64,000 bases of DNA. It comes from Klenkia sp. PcliD-1-E (lineage in GTDB: Bacteria; Actinomycetota; Actinomycetes; Mycobacteriales; Geodermatophilaceae). Within the stretch, counting starts at the first letter, position 1; each line of letters starts with the position of its first letter. The stretch covers positions 1 to 64,000 of the forward strand of contig NZ_JAMXRZ010000003.1 in assembly GCF_024124375.1 (NCBI RefSeq), read 5' to 3'. This document shows positions 1-7,950 of this stretch, in pieces. A program made the position numbers and the translations under genes. The notes below the pieces were generated by a model. That model searched no databases. It was not told where the DNA came from and saw only the letters and a list, made by a program, of their open reading frames with translations.

Positions 1-2
1 GC

Positions 3-779
3 GCCCTGCTGTCGGCGGTGTGCGCGCTGGCGGTGCTGCTGGGCGTCGGGTTCGGCGTGCTGGGCGGCGAGGACCCCGCCCCGCCGCCGGTCCCCACCGC
101 CAGCACCCAGGTGCCGCCGTCCCCCTCGGCGCCCTCGACCCAGCCGCCCGCGACGGCCCCGACCACGACGACGGACGCCGCGCCGGTCGCCGCCGAGCCG
201 GGCACCGTGCTGGCGGCGCTGGCGCAGCTGCCGGTCAAGGGCCGGGCCCCGCAGACCGGCTACACCCGCGACCAGTACGGCGAGGGCTGGGTCGACACCG
301 ACCGCAACGGCTGCGACACCCGCAACGACGTGCTGGCCCGCGACCTCACCGCCGAGCAGTTCCGCCCGGGCACCCGCGACTGCGTCGTCACCAGTGGGGT
401 CCTGGTCGACCCGTACTCCGGCGCCACGATCCTCTTCCAGCGCGGGCAGGGCACCAGCGAGGCCGTGCAGATCGACCACGTGGTGGCGCTGTCCAACAGC
501 TGGCAGACCGGTGCCCAGGGCTGGGACGCCGCCACCCGGGTCGCCTTCGCCAACGACCCGCTCAACCTGCTGGCCGTCGACGGCACGCTCAACGCGCAGA
601 AGCGCGACGGCGACGCCGCGACCTGGCTGCCGCCCGACCGCGGGTACCGCTGCGCCTACGTCGCCCGCCAGGTCGCGGTCAAGGTCGCCTACGGCCTGTG
701 GACCACGCAGGCCGAGCACGACGCGATGGCGGGCATCCTCGGCACCTGCCCGCAGGAGCCGCTGCCGACCGCGGGGTGA
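3..779 (+). CDS. Secreted HNH endonuclease (DUF1524/GmrSD C-terminal-like), 5' end outside window
   Basis: The reading frame is open to the window edge. The hydrophobic N-terminus (AVLLGVGFGVLGG) lacks the positive charges expected at a true start, so the gene probably begins upstream; a GTG at 18 is the first start codon inside. After the hydrophobic segment comes a Pro/Thr/Ser-rich linker (about residues 20-60) typical of exported actinobacterial proteins. A domain with TGYTRDQYG, RNGCDTRNDVL and the catalytic-looking QIDHVVALSNSW follows, then a conserved NDPLNLLAV and NAQKRDGD. This is the usual order of the DUF1524 HNH family. It is probably an extracellular or surface DNase; the family is clear, the substrate is not known. 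Confidence 0.8.
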   Translation, partial: ALLSAVCALAVLLGVGFGVLGGEDPAPPPVPTASTQVPPSPSAPSTQPPATAPTTTTDAAPVAAEPGTVLAALAQLPVKGRAPQTGYTRDQYGEGWVDTDRNGCDTRNDVLARDLTAEQFRPGTRDCVVTSGVLVDPYSGATILFQRGQGTSEAVQIDHVVALSNSWQTGAQGWDAATRVAFANDPLNLLAVDGTLNAQKRDGDAATWLPPDRGYRCAYVARQVAVKVAYGLWTTQAEHDAMAGILGTCPQEPLPTAG

Positions 780-865
780 GGGCAGCAGGGTGACCCCCGA
801 CCGGGTGGTGCCGGCCACCGATGCGGTGACGCAGCGTGAGCGCGGGCGGGTTCCGGCACCACGAT

Positions 866-1555
866 GTGCCGGTGACCTCCCCGCGCCGCCGCTCCCGCCT
901 CCGGGCCGCCGCCCTCGTCGTCCTCGCCGTCGAGGTGCCGGTGGCCGCCGCCCTGCTGGTGGCGCGGACGACGTCGTCGGCGCAGGCGCTGGAGCCGGGT
1001 GCGCACGCCTTCATCCAGGAGCACCCCGACGGCACCCCGGTCACCTGGGACCCGTGCAGCCCGATCGGCTACGCCGTCAACTGGGACCACGCCCCCGCCG
1101 GCGCGCTGGAGCTGCTGACCGACGCGGTCGACTCCGTGGAGGACGCCACCGGCCTGACCTTCCAGGCCGTCGGGGCCACCCGGGTCAGCCCCACGTCGGC
1201 CAGCGCGGTCGACGTCCTGCCGGCCGGCGCGGAGGTCCTCGTCTCCTGGGTGCCCACCGCCGACGAGCAGCTGTACCGCGACGGCGAGGCCCTCGCCTGG
1301 GCGCGACCGGTGGTCACCGGCGGCGTGTACACCCGCGGCCAGGTCTCCCTGGACGCCGACTGGTTCGCCGCGGCCTCCCGCGAGCAGGCCCGCGGGGTGC
1401 TGCTGCACGAGCTCGGCCACCTCGTCGGCCTGGACCACGTCGACGACCCGAGCCAGCTGATGGACGCCGGCGGGTCGCGGGGGCGGGTGTACCAGCAGGG
1501 GGACCTGGAGGGGCTGGCCGAGCTCGGCCCGCGCAGCGGACCCCGCTGCAGCTGA
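866..1555 (+). CDS. Membrane-anchored matrixin-like zinc metalloprotease (copy 1)
   Basis: A basic N-terminus and one hydrophobic segment (ALVVLAVEVPVAAALLVA) suggest a signal anchor or signal peptide. The C-terminal third carries HELGHLVGLDHV, the HExxHxxGxxH zinc motif of metzincins, followed by a Met-turn-like SQLMDA. HAFIQEHPDGTPVTWDPCSP near the start of the mature region is also present in modified form in the gene at 2156, so the two are paralogues. The start is uncertain: GTG codons at 836, 866 and 872 are in frame and none has a clear ribosome binding site. The protease would act outside the membrane; its substrate is unknown. Confidence 0.72.
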   Translation: MPVTSPRRRSRLRAAALVVLAVEVPVAAALLVARTTSSAQALEPGAHAFIQEHPDGTPVTWDPCSPIGYAVNWDHAPAGALELLTDAVDSVEDATGLTFQAVGATRVSPTSASAVDVLPAGAEVLVSWVPTADEQLYRDGEALAWARPVVTGGVYTRGQVSLDADWFAAASREQARGVLLHELGHLVGLDHVDDPSQLMDAGGSRGRVYQQGDLEGLAELGPRSGPRCS

Positions 1556-1584
1556 ACCGGCCCGCCGTCGACCAGACTGTGCCC

Positions 1585-2118
1585 ATGACCGAGGCGACCA
1601 CCCTGACCGACGCCGGCTGGCTCTCCCGGGAGGAGATGGACTCGGCCCGCGAGCGGCTGCCGATCCTCTACGTCGACGCCGTCCCGGTCCGGGTGGACGA
1701 CCACGGGGCGGTGACCAAGATCGGGCTGCTGCTGCGCGCGGGCGAGGACGGGCAGATCAAGCGGGCGCTGGTCTCGGGCCGGGTGCTCTACCACGAGCGG
1801 GTGCGGGCGGCGCTGCTGCGGCACCTGGAGAAGGACCTCGGCCCGCTCGCCCTGCCCCGGGTGCCGGTCTCGCCGCAGCCGTTCACCATCGCCGAGTACT
1901 TCCCGACCCCCGGGGTCACCCCGTTCCACGACCCCCGGCAGCACGCGGTCTCGCTGGCCTACGTGGTCCCCGTCGAGGGCGACTGCGAGCCGCAGCAGGA
2001 CGCGCTGGAGCTCACCTGGTTCACCCCCGACGAGGCCCGCGACCCCGGTGTCCTCGCCGAGCTGGCCAACGGGCAGAGCCACCTGCTGGTCCAGGCGCTG
2101 GCGCACCTCGGCGTGTGA
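1585..2118 (+). CDS. Nudix hydrolase-like protein (DUF4916 type)
   Basis: A 177-residue protein opening with GWLSREEMDSARERLPILYVDAVPVRV, the usual start of the actinobacterial DUF4916 Nudix-fold family. The region that should hold the Nudix box (LYHERVRAALLRHLEKDLG) keeps only part of the consensus, so hydrolase activity is uncertain. The downstream QHAVSLAYVVPVEG and ELTWFTPDEA are typical of the Nudix fold. ATG 1585 fits the conserved N-terminus. It sits between two paralogous metalloproteases with short gaps, but no functional link is evident. Confidence 0.75.
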   Translation: MTEATTLTDAGWLSREEMDSARERLPILYVDAVPVRVDDHGAVTKIGLLLRAGEDGQIKRALVSGRVLYHERVRAALLRHLEKDLGPLALPRVPVSPQPFTIAEYFPTPGVTPFHDPRQHAVSLAYVVPVEGDCEPQQDALELTWFTPDEARDPGVLAELANGQSHLLVQALAHLGV

Positions 2119-2155
2119 CGCCGGTCCGGGCGAGCGGTCCCGCACACTGGAGGGG

Positions 2156-3049
2156 ATGACCGAGGACCCGGCGACGCAGCGGTACGCGCTGCCGCCGCAC
2201 GCCTGGCCGCCGCCGGCACCGGTGCCGGCCCCGCCGCGTCGCGGGTCGCGGGTGCTGCGGGCGTTCGTGGTGCTCGTCGCCGTCGTCGGGCTGGTCGCCG
2301 GTGGTTGGTGGCTGCGCACCGGGGACCCCCTGCCCGTGCCGCAGGCCCGCCCGGCGGTCACCGCCGACGCGGCGCCGCGCACCGTGCCCAGCCCCGGCGT
2401 CGAGGAGTCCGACGAACCGCTCGGTGCGCCGCCCGCGGCCCCCGACAGCGACGTCTACGCGTTCGTGGCGAAGCAGGAGGACGGCACCACCCCGGTCGCC
2501 TGGGACCCGTGTCGGCCGGTCGCGGTCGTGCTCAGCCCCGACGGGGCGCCCGCGGACGCCGAGCCGCTGCTGGTCGACGCGCTGGCCCGGATGACCGAGG
2601 TGACCGGGCTGCAGTTCCGCTACGAGGGCCTCACCGACGAGCTGCCCGGCGGCGACCGCGCGGCCTACCAGCCCGACCGCTACGGCGACCGGTGGGCGCC
2701 GGTTCTGGTCGGCTGGCGCACCCCGGAGCAGGAACCGGCCCTGGCCGGCGACGTCGCGGGGCTCGGCGGCAGCGCCTCGGCCGGGCCCGAGGGCGGGCCG
2801 CTGGCCTGGGTGACCGGCAGCGTCACCCTGGACGGGCCCGAGTACGCCGAGCTGGCCGCCGGCGGGGACGCCGCCGTGGGCCGGGCCATCCTGCTGCACG
2901 AGCTCGGCCACGTGGTCGGGCTGGCCCACGTCTGGGACTCCGACCAGCTGATGGCCTCCACCACGTCCGGCGAGGTGCTCGACTTCGCCGACGGCGACCT
3001 CGCCGGTCTCGCGCAGCTCGGCGCCGGGGTGTGCATCCCGGAGCTGTAG
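2156..3049 (+). CDS. Membrane-anchored matrixin-like zinc metalloprotease (copy 2)
   Basis: A 297-residue protein starting at an ATG just behind a GGAGGGG ribosome binding site. It has a Pro-rich cytoplasmic N-terminus, one membrane segment (VLRAFVVLVAVVGLVAGGWWL, about residues 30-50) and a long acidic/Pro linker. The catalytic domain includes WDPCRPVAVVLSPDG, shared with the upstream copy, and the zinc motif HELGHVVGLAHV, followed by SDQLMAST as the likely Met-turn. It is larger than copy 1 through its linker. Family placement rests on the HExxHxxGxxH motif and the shared architecture; the substrate is unknown. Confidence 0.75.
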   Translation: MTEDPATQRYALPPHAWPPPAPVPAPPRRGSRVLRAFVVLVAVVGLVAGGWWLRTGDPLPVPQARPAVTADAAPRTVPSPGVEESDEPLGAPPAAPDSDVYAFVAKQEDGTTPVAWDPCRPVAVVLSPDGAPADAEPLLVDALARMTEVTGLQFRYEGLTDELPGGDRAAYQPDRYGDRWAPVLVGWRTPEQEPALAGDVAGLGGSASAGPEGGPLAWVTGSVTLDGPEYAELAAGGDAAVGRAILLHELGHVVGLAHVWDSDQLMASTTSGEVLDFADGDLAGLAQLGAGVCIPEL

Positions 3050-3066
3050 CGCGGCACACTCCTGCG

Positions 3067-3861
3067 GTGACCACCCACACGATCGACGCCCCGGGCGCCG
3101 TCCTGTCCTACGAGGTGCTCGGCAGCGGCCCGGTGCTGGCGCTGATCGGCCACCCGATGCCCGCCGACGGGTTCCGCCCGCTGGCGCAGCAGCTGGCCGG
3201 GTCGCACACCGTCGTGCTGCACGACCCGCGCGGCACCGGGGACTCCACGATGACCGACCCCACCGAGCCGCCGGACGTCGCGACCCTGGCCGACGACCTG
3301 TCCCGGGTGCTGGCTGCGGTCACCACCGAGCCGGCCGACGTGTTCGGCTCCAGCGGCGGCGGGATCACGGCGCTGGAGCTGGCCGCCACGCACCCCGAGC
3401 AGGTGCGCACCGTGGTCGCGCACGAGCCGCCCCTGATCACCTACCTCGACGACGCGGCCGAGCAGCGGGCCAACGCGGGGCAGGTGCAGCAGGTGTACCG
3501 GGACCAGGGCCTGTTCCCGGCGATGGGGCTGTTCGCCCAGCAGAACGGGTTCGCACCGCCGCCCGGGGCGCCGGCCCCGCCGCCGCCGTCCGAGGCCGAC
3601 CAGCGGTCGATGACCCGGCTGGTGCTGGGCCTGGGCACGCTCATCGAGCACCGGGTCGGTGCGCTGCCCGAGGGCCAGGTGGCGGTCGGCGTCGGCGCAT
3701 GGTCGGGCGGGGCGATGACCGGCCGGACGTCGCGCGCGGTCGCCGCCGAGCACGGCCTGCCGCTGCTGATCTTCCCCGGCGGGCACGGCGGGTTCCACCC
3801 CGGACAGGGCGGCGACCCGGTCGCGTTCGCCGCCGCCCTGACCGACGCGATCAGGCGGTGA
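3067..3861 (+). CDS. Alpha/beta hydrolase
   Basis: A 264-residue single-domain alpha/beta hydrolase starting at GTG 3067. It shows the oxyanion-region motif IGHPMPADGF, the strand/turn DPRGTGDSTM, and the nucleophile elbow GSSGGG (around residue 96), a variant of GxSxG. A late GGHGGFHPGQ contains the probable catalytic histidine. Its end overlaps the end of the convergent jetC by 11 nt, so no gene fits between them. The substrate cannot be told; esterase or dienelactone-like activity is possible. Confidence 0.8.
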   Translation: MTTHTIDAPGAVLSYEVLGSGPVLALIGHPMPADGFRPLAQQLAGSHTVVLHDPRGTGDSTMTDPTEPPDVATLADDLSRVLAAVTTEPADVFGSSGGGITALELAATHPEQVRTVVAHEPPLITYLDDAAEQRANAGQVQQVYRDQGLFPAMGLFAQQNGFAPPPGAPAPPPPSEADQRSMTRLVLGLGTLIEHRVGALPEGQVAVGVGAWSGGAMTGRTSRAVAAEHGLPLLIFPGGHGGFHPGQGGDPVAFAAALTDAIRR

Positions 3862-6800
3862 CGGAGCGGGCCAGCGCCCGCCGGGCCCGGTAGTCGGCGA
3901 CGGTGAGGCACTGCAGCCGCGACTCGTCGCCCTGCTGGTTGTCCACGTAGGCCAGCGACGCCACGTAGGGCTCGATGGTGTGGATCTTCTGCAGCGGGGT
4001 GACGACGAGCAGCTGCAGGCCCAGCCGGGCGAAGAGGTCCAGGGCGAACCGGGTGGAGTCGTCCGAGCCCCGCCCGAACGCCTCGTCGATGACCACGAAC
4101 CGGAAGTCGCGGGCCATCGGCGCGGCCGGGTCGATGCCGAACTGGTGGGCCAGCGAGGCGGCGAGCACGGTGTAGGCCAGCTTCTCCTTCTGGCCGCCGG
4201 ACTTGCCGCCGGCGTCGGTGTGCGTCTCGTGCTCGGCGTCGTCGTGCCGCCACCGCTCGGTCGCGGTGAACTCGAACCAGGCGCGGACGTCGGTGACCAG
4301 CCGCGCCCAGCGGCGGTCCTCGGCGACGTGCCCGGCGCGGCCGCGCAGCCGGTGCACCACCCGGGCGACCCGGGCGAAGCGCTCCTCCGGGTCGGTCTCG
4401 CCGGCGTCGGCGCAGGCCCGCAGGTCGGCGCGGAAGTCCGCGACCTCGGGGGCGTCGGTGCGCCGGGCCTCCAGGGCCAGGTAGCGGCCGGGGTGGTAGT
4501 CGATGTCGTGCAGCGACCCGTTGATCGCCGCGACCCGCTCGGTGACCTGGTCGGCACGCCGCTCCAGCTCGGCGAGGAACCCGGCGACGTCGCGCACGGT
4601 GTCCTGCTCCAGCAGCGCGGTGAAGGTGGCCTCGGCGCGGGGCAGCTGGTCGGTGCGCAGCCGCTCGTGCAGCGCGCGGAAGGCCTCCACGGCGCCGCGC
4701 GAGGCGTCCAGGGACGCGGCGACGTCGGGGTGCTGGGCGCGGAAGGCGGCCATCGCGCGCACCATCCGCTCCTCGACCTCGGCGCGCACCGACACCTGGG
4801 TGGTGCGCTCGCGCTCCAGCAGGGCGCGCATGTTCCGCTCGCGCTCGTCGACGTCGGCCAGGTCGGTCACCGGCACCGAGGCGACCAGCGCCCGGCGGTC
4901 CAGCCGCTCGGGAGCGCTCAGCGACCGGTCGATGCGCAGCGCCCGGGCGACCGCTGAGCCGTCGTCCACGGCCAGGCGGGCAGGCTGCACGTCGGGGGCG
5001 TCGCCGGCGACGGGGTAGCCGGCCAGCCGGCGGCGCACGGCCTCCAGCACCGAGAACGTCTCGCCCAGGGCGTAGGCGGCCGCGCCGCGGCGCTGCTGCA
5101 GGGTGGCCTGGGCGGTGGCCAGGGAGACGATGTCGCGGCGGACGTCGTCCATGGCGCCGTCCAGGCCGAACAGCACCCCGGACGCCGCGATGAGCAGGTC
5201 GCGCTCGCGGCCGAGCTCGGCGATCTCCCGGATGGCGCCCTGCCAGTCCAGCGCCCGCCAGCTGTCGTAGGCCGACAGCTGCGCGAGGTCGCGGCCGCGG
5301 GCGGCGGCGCGGGCCCGCTCGGCCCGGACGGCGTCGCGGGCGGCGGTGAGCTCGGTCAGCTGCGGCAGCAGCGCGTTCTCCGCGGCGGTCAGCGCGCGGA
5401 TCTTGCCGGCGGCGTCCCACCCGAGCACCCGGTGCGCCGGGTCGCCGGCGGGGTGCCGGTCGTCCAGGGCGTGCCGGCCGGTGCGGTCCTTGACCTGCCC
5501 GGTGCGGGTGACCGCGACGGGGGTGCGGGCGAACTCCGCGACGTCGTCCACGCGCAGGTGCGCCGCGCGGCGGGCCAGCTGGCCCTCCACCCAGGCCGCC
5601 AGCGGGGTGGACCGGACCTCCAGCACCGCGGCCAGCGACTGCGGCGCGGGCATGGGGGCGGTGGTGGGCAGCTCGGCCGGCACCGGCAGGTAGGCCAGCT
5701 GCGCGCCGAGGTCGGCGTCCTCGACCCAGGCGCAGACCTCGGCGTAGCGGTCGGCGGGGACCAGCAGGGTGAGCGCGAACCCACGTAGCACCCGCTCGGC
5801 GGCCGGCAGCCACTCGGCGTGCACGGGGGAGACCCGCACCAGCTCGCCGGCGAAGGGCAGCACCTCGGTGTCCACCCCGAGGGCGGCGGCCAGCCGGTCG
5901 CGCAGCAGGGTCTGCTCCCGGGGGACGGCGCCGGTGCGCCCGCGCAGCCCGGTCAGCTCGTGGCCGATGCCGGCGGCGCGGGAGCGCAGCGCGGCCAGGG
6001 CGACCTCGACCTCGGCGAGCCGGTCCTCGGCATCGGCCTCGCTCTCCACGGCGCGGGCGAGGGCCTCGGCGATCTCGGTGCGCCGGACGACGAAGTCCTC
6101 GCCGTCGGCGACCGGGTCCAGGCCGGTGGCCTCCAGCAGCCCGGCGAAGACCCCGGCGCGGGTGCGTCGCTCGCGGCGGGCCTCCTCCAGCTCCAGCAGC
6201 TGCTCGTCGATGTAGCGCAGCCGCTCGCCGCCGTGGCCGGTGCGCTGCATGGTCAGCGACAGCTCGCGGGCGCGGGCCAGGTCGAGGTTGGTGATGCCCT
6301 GGGTCAGCGCCCGGTCGACGGTGGCGACCTCGGCGCGCTGGGTGGTGGCGCGGGCGGCCAGCAGCTTCTCCCGCAGGGTGTCCGCCCAGCGGGGGAGCGC
6401 GGCCAGGTCGGCGTCGACGGTGGCGATCTGCTCGGTGAGGACGGCGTGCCGGTCGGCGTCGGCGAGGACGGGGCGCAGCTGGGCGAGCTGGGCGCGGCCG
6501 GTGACGACGGCGTCGTGCGCGCGGGTGAGGTGGTCGACGTGACCCAGCAGCCGGTCGACCCAGCCGGCGGAGTCGCCGGGTTCGAGCAGGTGGCTGCGGA
6601 CGAAGCCGCCCAGGTCGCCGACGGTCTTCATCGACACGGTCTGGTGGAACAGGTCCATCGCCTGCTCGCTCGCGATGCCCAGCCGGCCGCGGTAGGCGCG
6701 GCCGTACTCGGTGAAGGTGCCGAACACCTCGACGTCGGGCCGCGCGGCCAGCCGGCGGCGCAGCGCCTGCGGGTCGCTGCCGAAGTCGGCCAGGTCGCCG

Positions 6801-7309
6801 GCGATGGAGAGGTCGCGGTCGGCGACGAGGTGGAACCGGTCGGGCTGGCCGACCTCGCCCGAGCGCAGCCAGAACACCTGGCCGAGGGTGACGACCTCGT
6901 CCAGGCCCTCGTTGCGGAACACCGCCAGCAGCGCGGTCCAGGTGCTGCCCGGGCGCAGCCCGACGGTGCGGGTGCCGCCGGTCGCGCCGGTGCGCTCGGC
7001 CCGCCAGTGGCCCTGCACGTAGGAGCGCAGGTCCCGCTCGCGGGTGGGGGCCCCGGCGGCCTCGTTGTAGGAGACCCGGGCGGCGGGCAGCAGCAGGGTG
7101 CTCAGCGCGTCGACGATGGTCGACTTGCCCGACCCGATGTCGCCGGTGAGCAGCGTGTTCTGCCCGTCGGCGCGCAGCGTCCACACCTTGCGGTCGAAGG
7201 TGCCCCAGTTGAGCAGCTCGAGCCGGTCGAGGCGGAACCCGGCGCGGGGGGCGGGCCCGTCGTCCTCGGTGGTGAGCAGCAGGTGCGGCACCGGTGGGAG
7301 AGCGGTCAC
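3851..7309 (-). CDS. jetC: JetC/MksB-like SMC ATPase of a Wadjet-type complex
   Basis: A 1152-residue SMC-like ATPase. Near the N-terminus RLDRLELLNWGTFD leads into the P-loop LLTGDIGSGKSTIVDAL (about residue 56). The long middle is rich in Arg/Glu/Leu/Ala, as expected for coiled coils with a hinge. Close to the C-terminus VVIDEAFGRGSDD (about residue 1070) is the Walker B followed by the TPLQKIHTIEPYV segment seen in JetC/MksB proteins. In Wadjet type I, JetC with JetA and JetB forms a condensin-like loop extruder that acts on plasmid DNA, with JetD cutting. The GTG start lies 4 nt inside jetB, indicating translational coupling. No jetD follows: the next gene is a convergent hydrolase. Confidence 0.9.
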   Translation of the reverse strand: MTALPPVPHLLLTTEDDGPAPRAGFRLDRLELLNWGTFDRKVWTLRADGQNTLLTGDIGSGKSTIVDALSTLLLPAARVSYNEAAGAPTRERDLRSYVQGHWRAERTGATGGTRTVGLRPGSTWTALLAVFRNEGLDEVVTLGQVFWLRSGEVGQPDRFHLVADRDLSIAGDLADFGSDPQALRRRLAARPDVEVFGTFTEYGRAYRGRLGIASEQAMDLFHQTVSMKTVGDLGGFVRSHLLEPGDSAGWVDRLLGHVDHLTRAHDAVVTGRAQLAQLRPVLADADRHAVLTEQIATVDADLAALPRWADTLREKLLAARATTQRAEVATVDRALTQGITNLDLARARELSLTMQRTGHGGERLRYIDEQLLELEEARRERRTRAGVFAGLLEATGLDPVADGEDFVVRRTEIAEALARAVESEADAEDRLAEVEVALAALRSRAAGIGHELTGLRGRTGAVPREQTLLRDRLAAALGVDTEVLPFAGELVRVSPVHAEWLPAAERVLRGFALTLLVPADRYAEVCAWVEDADLGAQLAYLPVPAELPTTAPMPAPQSLAAVLEVRSTPLAAWVEGQLARRAAHLRVDDVAEFARTPVAVTRTGQVKDRTGRHALDDRHPAGDPAHRVLGWDAAGKIRALTAAENALLPQLTELTAARDAVRAERARAAARGRDLAQLSAYDSWRALDWQGAIREIAELGRERDLLIAASGVLFGLDGAMDDVRRDIVSLATAQATLQQRRGAAAYALGETFSVLEAVRRRLAGYPVAGDAPDVQPARLAVDDGSAVARALRIDRSLSAPERLDRRALVASVPVTDLADVDERERNMRALLERERTTQVSVRAEVEERMVRAMAAFRAQHPDVAASLDASRGAVEAFRALHERLRTDQLPRAEATFTALLEQDTVRDVAGFLAELERRADQVTERVAAINGSLHDIDYHPGRYLALEARRTDAPEVADFRADLRACADAGETDPEERFARVARVVHRLRGRAGHVAEDRRWARLVTDVRAWFEFTATERWRHDDAEHETHTDAGGKSGGQKEKLAYTVLAASLAHQFGIDPAAPMARDFRFVVIDEAFGRGSDDSTRFALDLFARLGLQLLVVTPLQKIHTIEPYVASLAYVDNQQGDESRLQCLTVADYRARRALARSVTA

Positions 7310-7950
7310 GGGAGGTCCTCCACGGCGGGCTGGAGCTGCTGGGTGGCGGCGGCGTACTCGGCGAGCTTGGCGTCGAAGTCGGCCAGCCACTGCGCGTCGA
7401 CGAAGGCCTTGAGCACCCGGCGGACCTCGAACCCGCCGTCCGGGCCGGGCATCCGGCGCAGGAAGCCGAGCTCGACGGCCTTGGCGACGTGCCCGTCGAC
7501 CTGCTCGACGAGCCGGTTGCGCCGGCCGGGGTCGGGCAGGACGTCGGCCAGCAGGTCGACGATCTCCATCCGGGACAGCACCAGCCGGCTGCCGGCCTCG
7601 CCGGCGTCGGCGGCGGCCAGCCGGCGGCGCAGCAGCGCCAGTAGCAGGCTCACCGGGAACGACAGCGAGCGGCGGGCGACCAGGCGGGGCACGGGGACGC
7701 CGTCGGGCTCCTCCTCGGGCCGCTGCCGCAGGAACGCGAAGCCCTCGGTCTCGTCGACCACCGGCACCAGGCCCAGGACGGCGACGTGGTCGCGCAGGTC
7801 GGGCTGCAGGGCGAGCAGGTGCCGCCACACCTCCGGGGCCGTCTCGCGGTAGACGACGCCGCGCATCAGCGAGGTCACCACCAGCGGCAGGCTGAGCTCG
7901 GCCCGGGCGGGCCGGGCCTCGGTGCCGGTGTCGGGCAGCAGGGCGGTCAT
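7306..7950 (-). CDS. jetB: JetB/MksE-like (DUF4194) accessory subunit
   Basis: A 214-residue DUF4194 protein, the KITE-like partner in Wadjet/MksBEF complexes. Recognisable features are VTSLMRGVVYRE near residue 30, the FLRQRPEEEP stretch, and the C-terminal wHTH-like EQVDGHVAKAVELGFLRRM followed by FEVRRVLKAFVDAQWL. It overlaps the end of jetA and the start of jetC by 4 nt each, so the three genes are made as one unit. It would bind the kleisin JetA and regulate engagement of the JetC heads. Length is usual for the family. Confidence 0.88.
   Translation of the reverse strand: MTALLPDTGTEARPARAELSLPLVVTSLMRGVVYRETAPEVWRHLLALQPDLRDHVAVLGLVPVVDETEGFAFLRQRPEEEPDGVPVPRLVARRSLSFPVSLLLALLRRRLAAADAGEAGSRLVLSRMEIVDLLADVLPDPGRRNRLVEQVDGHVAKAVELGFLRRMPGPDGGFEVRRVLKAFVDAQWLADFDAKLAEYAAATQQLQPAVEDLP

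Noticed and set aside
3000-3850. Search for jetD downstream of jetC
   Set aside because: No minus-strand frame here resembles DUF3322/DUF2220; the region is fully used by a convergent alpha/beta hydrolase.
3441-7184. 1247-codon frame on the minus strand inside jetC
   Set aside because: It is an Arg/Pro-rich out-of-frame reading of the JetC gene, which carries the P-loop and Walker B in the proper frame.
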